From Polyrhizophydium stewartii (taxonomy: Eukaryota; Chytridiomycota; Chytridiomycetes; Rhizophydiales), in contig JADGIZ010000268.1 of NCBI GenBank assembly GCA_027604665.1, positions 1 through 17,524 of the forward strand: a DNA stretch of 17,524 bases, read 5' to 3'. This document shows positions 1-7,733 of the stretch, piece after piece (the stretch's first letter is position 1; every line of letters starts with the position of its first letter). The notes beneath the pieces were generated by a model that had not been told where the DNA came from, searched no databases, and saw only the letters and a program-made list of their open reading frames with translations. The translations under genes and the position numbers were made by a program.

Positions 1-2881
1 GTGGTAGTGGACCTGCTCCGCCATGGCTGCTGCGTGTCTGTGGTGGTGGTGGTCCACTACCACCTCGAGGGCATGCTGCCCGAGCTCGAGGACCTCGAGC
101 GTCGCTGCATCTTCACCAAGGTGCGCGCGTGCCGGAGCGTTGGCGAAAGCGACCAGCCGGGCCTCCACGACACCCGAGGCTCTCTTGCCTGCATTCGGGC
201 ATGCTGACGGCCAAGCACCGCCCGCCCCGTCGCTGCCGCGCAAACTCTCGCGCGGTGACGCTTGCAGGCCGAGATCAAGTCGATTGTCAAGAAGCGCACG
301 GCGCACGAGTACGCCATCCACCGCAAGATTGCCAAAAAGGGCGACTTTCTTGCGTACATTGAGTACGAGACGAACCTGGAGAAGCTGCGGCGCAAGCGCA
401 AGCAGCGGCTGGGCCTCAACAAGGCGCCAGAGAAGGGCGAAAAGGGCATTTCTCTTTCGGACCACAGCATGCTGCGCCGCATCCACACGCTCTACCAGAA
501 GATGCTCAAGAAGTTCAAGGGCGATGTACGCCTGTGGGTCCAGTACTTTGAGTGGAGCAAGCGCATGGGAAGCACCAAGGCGCTCGCGACGAGCTTTGCA
601 AGGTAGAGAGCCAGAAATCCTGATTTGCTGCTTGTGGTCGTATATGGCGGCGGGGCTGATTCCGTTCCGCTGCAGGGCGATCCAGCTGCATCCGACCAAA
701 TCTGTGTTTTGGATCATGGCCGCCGCGTGGGAGTTTGAAGAGAACAGCAACGTGACAGCTGCACGTGGTGCGTTGCACTGCGCTGCGCCCAACTTGGCGG
801 TTTTAATTGCGCATCATTGATCTCGCCGCGCGGCTCACGCACATCTGCGCAATCACTCCCCCCGCAGTCTTGATGCAGCGCGGCCTGCGCATCAACCCCG
901 TCGACAAGAAGATGTGGCTCGAGTACTTTAAGCTCGAGCTGCTGTGGGTGCAGAAGCTCAAGGAGCGCAGGCGCATCCTATTCAAGGAGGATATCGACGA
1001 GATGGCCGTTGACGGCGACGACGAGGATGCAGGCAGCGGCGCAGATTCGGGTGACGACAGCACGGGTCCAGAGGCCGCCGGTGGCAGCGCTGGCGCAGAT
1101 AGCGATGAGGAAGCCGACACGGTCACTGTTCCCAAGCTCTCGGTCGAGAGCGAGCACGAGCCGGGGCTGGCAGAGAAGGTGCGGTCGTGTAATACTCGGA
1201 GCTTTTTGAGCTGCATCAAAATCGCTGATATGTTGGGTGCTCGACACGCAGGACTCGTCTCTGGCATCGTCGCGGTCGCAGACGAGCGAGGGAATGCTCA
1301 AAAAAGAGTTGACGCCCCTGCAAAAGGCTCTGCTCGAGGTCATGATCCCGCGCGCCATTTATCGCAACGCGATCAAAGGTTTGCTGAGGCTTATGTCTGG
1401 GGTCCGTTCCATGCTGAGTGGGGCTTTTGTGCTGACTTTGGCTGCAGCCATTCCCGGCGACCTTGACTTTCGCCTTGATTTCGTCGACGTTTACGTTCAG
1501 TTTGGCAAGACGTCTGCCAAGGGTGTCGAAGAGGTGTTCCAGAGGTGCGCGCGCGGTGCTGGCAGACTCGTCGCAGCGTGGATACCCTCCAGCAACGCAC
1601 TGATGCACTGCACGCAGCGTCCTGGCAGACTTTCCCGAGAGCCCCAAGGCGCTTGCCAAGATTGCGGAGCAGCACGTGCTGTTCGTGGACACGCCGGACC
1701 CTGCATTCCCGGCGGCACTCAAGAAGAGTGTGGCCGAATTCGAGTCGCTGCTTGCTGCGCGTCCAAGCTCGCTGCTGTGGACACGCTATCTTGACTTCCT
1801 CAGTGCGCAGCGCGCGGCGACCAACGAGCCGAACCTGGTGCGAGCTGCGACGAGTGCTTGCTCGCGAGTGTGTGTCCGACTGCTGATCGGCTGACTGTGA
1901 CGCGCGTCGGTTGCTTGACTGGTGTGCTCGTTGCGCAGATCAAATATCTCGACATCCTTGCCCTGCGCGGGTACAAGGCCTCGGAGGCTGCGGGCATGTG
2001 CACCGTCGGCATGTTCCTCGACTGGATCCAGCGCGCGCCGCAAAAGGAAGTCGGCGCGGTCGTCGCCAAGGCGCTTGCGGCTCATCCGACATCGTCGCTT
2101 CTGTGGCTCGAGCACATCAGCCGCGTTGCCGCCACCGTGTCGGCCAAGAAGACTGCTTTCGAGACTGCCGTCAGCAAAGTCGCCAAGCCCGAGCGCCGCG
2201 TCATGTGGGAGCGCTTCTGCGCGTTCCTTGTCGAGTCTGGCAGCAGCGAGGGCGAGATCGAGACCGCGTTCAAGGTGCGCGCGCCCGGCCGCCGGCTTTG
2301 ATCTCGCGTTGCTTGGCTGTTGCTCACGCTTTGCACCCAAACATGCTTGTTGCAGACGGCCATCTCGCCGGCGCATCTCGGCAACAACACTGCGGACGAG
2401 GACGCGCTCAAGCTGCGCTTCCTTGACTGGTCGCTCGCTGCGCGCGGCATCGGCGGCTTCCGCGCACTGCGCACGGCCCTCGCCAAGCAAAAGATCCAGT
2501 CGCCTGCGTTCTACGCCAAGTGCATCGACATTGAGACGCGCCAGCTCGCGGCCGAGACCGCTGGCGCCGGCGCGGGAGTCAAGCTCGGCAAGGCCGCCGC
2601 GGCGACTGCCGACGCTCTCGAGAAGCTGTGGGAGGCTGCGGTGCAGGTCGATCGGCACGGGCTTGGTAAGGCGCATGCGGCTCGCAGTCGCTGCGCATGC
2701 GTTTGGCCGGGATCGCTGACACTGCTTGGCCATGGCAGATGCGTGGATCGGACGCATCCGCTTCACGTTCGACGTGCGCAAGGACCCTGCCAAGGCCGCG
2801 CAGCTGTACTGGATGGCGGCCAAGGAGGTGCACGACAAGGACGAGCTCGAGCGCGAGTTCCAGGACATGAAGCAGCAATAA
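1..2881 (+). CDS. UTP6: UTP6-like U3 snoRNP / SSU processome protein (5' end unresolved)
   Basis: This is a nucleolar HAT-repeat scaffold protein of the small-subunit processome, which acts with U3 snoRNA in 18S rRNA maturation. Exons I read: 1-120, 268-602, 676-767, 868-1178, 1252-1378, 1448-1544, 1618-1837, 1939-2274, 2356-2665, 2739-2881. They join in frame to 696 codons plus TAA. The N-terminal family block is clear: YHLEGMLPELEDLER, then IFTK joined to AEIKSIVKKRT, then DFLAYIEYETNLEKLRRKRK. HAT-type aromatic motifs follow (VRLWVQYFEWSKR, KKMWLEYFKLEL, LLWTRYLDFLS, VMWERFCAFLVESG). An Asp/Glu/Ser-rich insert (about residues 223-286, exon 4) helps make it longer than the roughly 440-600 residues usual for the family. 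The conserved frame has no ATG before the first block, so the true start is outside the window or hidden by an indel. Splice junctions are inferred; family assignment is firm. Confidence 0.9.
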
Positions 2882-2882
2882 A
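2877..2882 (+). promoter_or_regulatory. AATAAA hexamer overlapping the UTP6 stop codon
   Basis: The hexamer AATAAA overlaps the TAA stop of UTP6. It may serve as a poly(A) signal, since only 129 bp separate this stop from the stop of the convergent gene. Its position at the stop codon would give a very short 3' UTR, so the assignment is weak. Confidence 0.25.
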
Positions 2883-3010
2883 CACGCTCACAGCCACGCA
2901 TCACTCGGGCAATCAGGAAGCAGCGCATTGGAGGAAACGACAAAAAGCCCTTTGTTGGGTAAAAATGATGTGGATTGGATCCAAAAAATGAGCGGGGAGG
3001 CTCGGCCGGC

Positions 3011-4937
3011 TCAGCGATGAGCAGCGGCGGCGACGCCATCGACTGAGACCGAGATGGGGTTGGCGGCGGCGTCCATGACCGAGGCCGGCACGCCGAGGTC
3101 CGTGGTGGCCGCGGCCGACGCGAGCTTGCCTACGGCCTTGTGCGCCTGCTTCTCAAAGTGGCAAAAGACAACGTCCCACTTGCCGAGCGAGTGCATGATG
3201 CGGTCGCGGCGGCGGAAGCCGTCAATGTGGCCGTTGAGCAGCTGCGAGCGGCCAAGGCCCATCTTGTTGGCGGCGCTGTGGCGCACAAAGAGCGTGGTCG
3301 AGAAGCGGCCGGGCTTGAAGCACTCGACGACGCGCTGGATCACGTCATTGAACGTGTCGTACTCGAACTCGATGCCCTCGCGGCCGTGCTTGGGCTTGAA
3401 CTGCTTGGTCGGGATCGTCGTCTCGAACGAGGCGTACGAGCAGATGTCCTCGGGCGTGACGTGGATCGTGTAGTAGTAGGGGCCAAGCAGGCCGTTGAGC
3501 GAGTAGCCGCACGGGTCAAAGACGTAGTCGTCGACGGTCGAGTCCGGGTAGATCTTTGAGATGCCCGTCTCGGTGAAGACGCGGTTCTCGGGGCCCTGGA
3601 AACGGTGCTTGAGCGCGTGCTTGTTGTCGGGCAGCTTGCCGTCGGCCAGCTCGGCCTCGGTGCGCCAGAAGGTCTTCATGGCCTGCGGGTCGAGGTTGGT
3701 CATGAGGATCTCGAGCGTCACGTCGTCCTCGTCGTCGGCTGCGGCCAGGTCGTCGTCGTCGCTCGTGCTGGGCTCCTCGAAGCTCGGCTTGATGACGTTG
3801 CCGTCCATGTCCATGCCTGCGGGCGTGCACATGTACAGGCACCAGTGGTCGCCGTTGATCTTGCCGACGACGTAGCCCGACGTGTCGAAGCTGTCGCTCG
3901 GGAAGATGTTGTCGAGGTAGGCGACCTCGTCGCCCCACTTGCCGTGCGGCCACGCCTGCCGCTCGGGGAACAGGAACGCCTTGCGCGAGTAGAACACGGC
4001 CTGGATCTCTGAGAGGCCGCAGAGATCCTTGGCGATCTCGAGGATGCGCGGGACGGCATGCAGGAGCGTGGTGGTGCCGCACGTCTTGAGCATGATGCGG
4101 CTCTCGTACACGAACATGGACGACTCGCTGAGCAGGAACGCATCGGCGAACTCGTTCTTGATGACGCTCAGGACGCGGCACTGCACAATGTCTAGCATGC
4201 CCTCCCAGGTGGCGCGGTCGACGGCGCGCAGGCCGGCGCGGCGGAAGGTCCAGTGGCCGTCGGCGGCCTCCTTGGTGTTGGACGCATAGTGGTGGGCGGG
4301 CTTCTCGCAGTCCGAGAGCGAGGCGTCGGACGAGTCCTCGTCCGACGACGTGTTGTTGGGGTGGTCCTCAGGGCGCGCGGGGCGCTGCTTGAACCAGATC
4401 TCGAGCAGCTTCTCTGGTCCCTCGAAGCCCGAGAGCGTGAGCTTGTCGTCGGCGGCAATCGACGAGTGCAGTGAGGCGTCCGACGCGGCGGCGGACGAGG
4501 TTTGGTAGGGGGAGCCGGAGGCGCCGCCCTGCATCCTGATGATCCTGGAGCGGGCAGACAATAGGGACGGGCAGGAACGGGCGGTGATAGCGTCAGCGAG
4601 ATGCACGCCGGCGGGCGTTCTGGATCGGGATCGCGGGCGGTGGATCGCGGCCCGGATTTCGGGGAGGGTGCGGGCCGATCGGGGCCTGGGATCGGCCCTC
4701 GGGCGGCGATTGGCCGCGCAGCGGGGCTGGCAGCGCGCGGGGCAACAGCAGGCGGGCGCTGCGCCTTCGGCCATGACGCCGCCGCCGCGGCGGCGAGCGG
4801 GCAGCGCTGGCAGGGCGGCGCGGCGCGGCGCACGCCGGCCTGAGCGGGGTGCGATGTGGCGGCGGGGGCGCGGCCGAGGGAAGCGAACAGCGTCGAAGAA
4901 AAAAAGCGGCCACGACTCACTCTGGAACGCAAGACAT
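3011..4937 (-). CDS. SPE2: S-adenosylmethionine decarboxylase proenzyme
   Basis: This pyruvoyl enzyme decarboxylates S-adenosylmethionine, giving the aminopropyl donor for spermidine and spermine synthesis in the cytosol. The main exon is 4544-3011. A tiny first exon (4937-4921, codons for MSCVP plus two bases) joins it in frame across a 376-bp intron; otherwise the ATG at 4534 is the start. Numbered from that inner Met, FEGPEKLLEIWF (37-48) matches the N-terminal active-site strand. The self-processing site LSESSMFV (135-142) would cleave Glu137-Ser138 to form the pyruvoyl group, and KTCGTT holds the catalytic Cys152. FDPCGYSLNG and YTIHVTPEDICSYASFET are the C-terminal catalytic segments. 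At 507 residues (516 with exon 1) it is much longer than the human enzyme (about 334), because of an acidic insert at about 51-92, another acidic loop rich in Asp, and a C-terminal extension. Its leader carries a spliced uORF (5065-5375). Confidence 0.95.
4545..4920 (-). other. Intron 1 of the SAM decarboxylase gene
   Basis: The donor GTGAGT lies at 4920-4915, the acceptor CAG at 4547-4545, and a CTCGCTGACG branch-point-like motif about 50 nt before the acceptor. A second CAG at 4538-4536 would also keep the frame and would drop three residues (IIR). At 376 bp it is the longest intron in the window. The rest is GC-rich sequence with no other feature I can support. Confidence 0.65.
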
Positions 4938-5064
4938 GAAGGCGTTGGGGGGTGACGGCGGTGGTGGTGGTGGCGGTTTGACTTAAGAAGGGCGACGGCT
5001 TGCGTGCAGAGGCTTATGAAAAACGGTGCTGGATGTGTGTGCGAGTGTGTCTTGGTCCGGGACG

Positions 5065-5375
5065 CTAGGGCGGCTCCTTTGGGCTCTTGGCGACGTACAG
5101 AAGCTCCGGCGAGGTCGAGACGATGTCCGCCGGGATGTGCTTCACAAAGAGCGAGTCGAGGTCTGCGTGCGCGGGCGATAGGCGGGCGGCGGGTGGCAGT
5201 CCGTCAGCGAGGTGTCGGCGGGCGGTTGGCGAGGCGGCGCGGGTCGCATCGTCGCCGTCCTTGGCTGGACACGGCACGGCACGGCACGGCACGGCGGCAG
5301 CGGCAGCGGCGGGCGATAAGACTCACAGGGCGAGAAGAACGAGCGGTGGTACTTTGCGTTTGCTCCAGAGAGCAT
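5065..5375 (-). CDS. Spliced 48-codon upstream ORF in the SAM decarboxylase leader
   Basis: Two exons, 5375-5327 and 5162-5065, are joined across an intron with donor GTGAGT, branch motif CTGAC (5207-5203) and acceptor CAG. The peptide starts MLSGANAKYHRSFFSP, continues YLDSLFVKHIPADIVSTSP and ends AKSPKEPP-stop. Of the 32 sense codons starting with the junction TAC, 29 end in G or C, as in real genes here, which argues that it is translated. Its ATG is the only one on this strand between the ALG10 stop and the intron, and its stop lies 127 nt before the SAM decarboxylase ATG at 4937. I do not recognise the sequence. Known SAM decarboxylase mRNAs in mammals and plants have polyamine-responsive uORFs, and a terminal Pro-Pro before a stop is a difficult site that needs eIF5A, so a regulatory uORF is the leading reading. 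It could instead be a separate small protein gene. Translation and regulation are inferred. Confidence 0.6.
5163..5326 (-). other. Intron inside the uORF
   Basis: A 164-bp intron with a GTGAGT donor at 5326-5321 and a CAG acceptor at 5165-5163. It contains CTGAC at 5207-5203, like the other introns in the window. If it is retained, the uORF instead reads through and stops at 5142, giving a 77-residue peptide without the Pro-Pro-stop end. Confidence 0.6.
5271..5295. repeat. Five-copy ACGGC tandem repeat
   Basis: Five perfect head-to-tail copies of ACGGC lie within the uORF intron. It is a short microsatellite with no assigned role. Confidence 0.85.
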
Positions 5376-5546
5376 ACAAGGGGCACGGGAGACTTGAGGC
5401 GGCTCCCGGGGTGCGAGTGTGCGGTGGGGTCGGTGGGGTTCTGTCGACGCGGAGACGGGTGTCTGAGGGCGACGGGGGAACTGGCAACGGCGGCAGAAAA
5501 AAACGCTTTACTGCGCGGCGCCGCGTCCTCAGGTGCGCCGCTTGCC
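5376..5546 (-). promoter_or_regulatory. Intergenic region: ALG10 3' end and likely SAM decarboxylase promoter
   Basis: Only 171 bp separate the ALG10 stop from the uORF ATG, both on the minus strand. The stretch must hold the ALG10 3' UTR and the SAM decarboxylase promoter. The only distinct feature is a T run of about seven on the minus strand near 5507-5513. I see no TATA box or canonical AATAAA. Confidence 0.4.
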
Positions 5547-7447
5547 TCACCACATGAACCGCTGGGCCGCCCCCGGCTCGCTGGGCCACTCGAACGGCCG
5601 CGCCACAAAGAGCCAGACGGCCGCCGCGTTGATCGCCGCTGCCTGCGCGAGCTCGAGCACGGCCGCCGCGCCGCCCGCCAGGCCCACGTGCAGCCGCAGC
5701 AGCATATACGGCACGATGAAGTAACGGAACTCGAGCAGCGGCGAGGGAACAAGCACCAGCGCCGTCGCACCGACAAAAGCGGCAATCCAGAGCACGTGCT
5801 GTTTGGCTCCTGCGGCGCGCATCGTCAGCACAAGTCCGGCCCGGCAGCTGCCGCAGAGCGCGGCACATGCGGCGGGTGAGCACGCACCCAGCCGCCGCAG
5901 CAATGCCCAGCCGGCAAACAAATACCCCGGCACGAGCGCATAGCGCGCCGCGGGATGCCGCCGGAACACGTTCTTCCAGATGTAGAACGTGAAATGCCGG
6001 TTGTCCGCCAGCAGGAACGGATGCTCGATGCTGCACACGTTCTCACCCCACGCCGCCGGCTGTCAGCCCACAGGCCCGCTGCCAGGAAGACATGCGAGGC
6101 AACTCACGTGAAACGCCGGATCGTCTCGAGCATGACAGCAGGCGCGGCCAGCATGATCGCCGCGGACTCGGGGTGGCCCAGCGAGCGGAACAACGCGCCA
6201 GGCGCCGCGAGCAGCGACTGCAGCACCTGCGCGGGGAACAGCGCAAAGAAGGCGGAGAACCCGGCGAAATAGTACAGCTGCGGCACGTGGATGCCCGCCA
6301 TGTGGTTGTCCTTGTCTCCTGCGCAATGCTTGTCAGCACTTGATGCAATCGGCCATCAAGCTCGGCGACACAGCGCACCTAGCACGATGCTGCCATTGAC
6401 TGCAACAAACCCAACAAACGCGCCGACGCAAAGCACATATGGCCACAGCACCAGCAGTAGCCGCGGCAGATGCCAAAGCGCATGCAGCACGAATGCAGAC
6501 ACAATCTGGACAAGATGAATAACGCCGCGAAGCTCTGTGCCGAGACAGTGGGCTGTTGTGCCGGCGTCGGACTTGGACGAGCCGACTTTGCGAAACGCAA
6601 CCGTCGCGGCGATAAACACCGTCCAAATAATGTTGGTCTGGCGGAACCACACGGACACGAATGCAGCCTGCACGCACAGGCGAGTCAGCTGGGAGAACAC
6701 TGGTTTCTCGGACGGCGCTCGTCCCACTCACGATGCCGCTCATAAGGAACCGGTCCTGGAGCGAGAGCAGGTACGCCCAAAGCACAAAGAACGTCGACCC
6801 AGAGTCCGTGTAGAACAGCGAGTGGAAGAAGAAGGCGACTGGCATCAGGCTGATGGCGAGCGCAGCGAACGCCGTCGTCGAGCGGCGTGCACCGGGATGC
6901 AGCTTCGAGAGCAGACAATCCATCAGCACAAGCGTCCCGATGCCAAAGCCGGCATTGATGGCCCGCAGGTTGGCCGTCGAGCACGCGCCGGCTGCTTCAA
7001 GCGTCGCCAACACTGCCGAGTCTGCACCCAAGGCGAGTCCGGCGGCATGGCCCGCCGAGCGCAGCGACGACAGCAAGGCCGCCGCGACCAGATACAGCCC
7101 CGGCGGCGTGGTGATCTTGGGATCCCACTCATCGAAGCGGCCCTGACAGTACTTTTGGGCCATGGGCACATGGAAGATCTCGTCCTGCGGCGGTGTGCAT
7201 GGCGCTGGGTGAGTGCTCCCGGCAGTCTCGCTGCGTTGGTGGTTCGGTCGCGGCGGCGGCGGTGCCGCCTCACCATGTACGGCTCGGGCACGCTGGTCGA
7301 GACGACCGCCGTGAGCGCGGCGAGCACGATGGAAAGTGCCGCTGCGGCTGCGGCCGTGGCGCGCGTGGGCCTTCCGGTGCGCCCGGCCGCGTCGGGTGCC
7401 TGGGGCTGCTGCCGCGCCGTGTCGCTCGACTTTGACGGCCGCGCCAT
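5547..7447 (-). CDS. ALG10: ALG10 dolichyl-phosphoglucose alpha-1,2-glucosyltransferase
   Basis: This is an ER-membrane GT-C enzyme that transfers the third, terminal glucose from dolichyl-phosphate-glucose to the lipid-linked oligosaccharide before transfer to protein. Exons: 7447-7274, 7184-6732, 6667-6379, 6318-6108, 6030-5547, all joining in frame to 536 residues, close to yeast (525) and human (473). Family landmarks run in order: PYM joined to DEIFHVPMAQKYCQGRF, then EWDPKITTPPGLYL; FFHSLFYTDSGSTFF; FVSVWFRQTNIIW; GDKDNHMAGIHVPQLYYF; TIEHPFLLADNRHFTFYIWK; LLEFRYFIVPY; and the typical end QRFMW. Many hydrophobic segments fit a multipass protein. The start at 7447 has a strong context (ATCACCATGG). 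The same frame is open upstream to another ATG at 7735, so a longer N-terminus cannot be excluded. It is divergent from the arginyl-tRNA synthetase gene. Confidence 0.93.
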
Positions 7448-7733
7448 GGTGATCGCCGGAGCAAGTGCTGCCGCGCGTGGGCTGCAGGCGGCCGTGCGCG
7501 CGGCGACCGCCCGGACCGCGACCACATCCGCCGCAGCCGCCTTGTGGGCCTGCGCCGCTGCGGCGCCGATGCCGCCTGTGTGGCCGCCCGCCGCGCTGCC
7601 GCGCCGTCCGTCACCGACGTCACGCTCGTCACCCGGGTCGCCCTTGTCACCCGCGTCACGCCAGGCCTCGCTCCGGCGCTTTTTTTCGGCTCTCTCCCCG
7701 CCCGCACAACCAGCAACCACCGCCCAACCGACC
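7448..7733. promoter_or_regulatory. Divergent promoter region between ALG10 and the arginyl-tRNA synthetase gene
   Basis: This 286-bp region must serve both genes. It contains a 9-bp-period GTGAC array (7610-7663), a run of T at about 7680-7686, and C-rich sequence just before the synthetase ATG. No TATA box was seen. On the minus strand the whole region is open in frame with ALG10 exon 1, which I take as chance in GC-rich DNA. Confidence 0.6.
7610..7663. repeat. Six-unit 9-bp array with GTGAC core
   Basis: On the plus strand the cores start at 7610, 7619, 7628, 7637, 7646 and 7655, exactly 9 bp apart. Five read GTCAC and one GTCGC; the four bases between vary. On the minus strand these are GTGAC units, and some read TGACG, a bZIP (CREB/ATF-type) half-site. 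One part, CGACGTCAC, is close to a CRE palindrome. A binding role is inferred. Confidence 0.75.

Noticed and set aside
1786..3039. Minus-strand open frame of about 417 codons opposite UTP6 exons 7-10.
   Set aside because: Low-complexity Arg/Ala/Leu content without motifs; the plus-strand UTP6 reading explains the DNA.
5087..5400. Plus-strand coding reading over the uORF region, including EKNERWYFAFAPESIQGARET-stop after a CAG.
   Set aside because: The plus frame has mixed third-position bases, no good upstream start, and no family match. The minus frame has strongly gene-like codons and proper splice signals that restore the frame.
6537..7733. Plus-strand open frame running in frame into the ArgRS ATG, over the ALG10 gene.
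   Set aside because: It is Arg/Ala-rich, antisense to clear ALG10 exons and introns, and ArgRS homology starts only after 7734.
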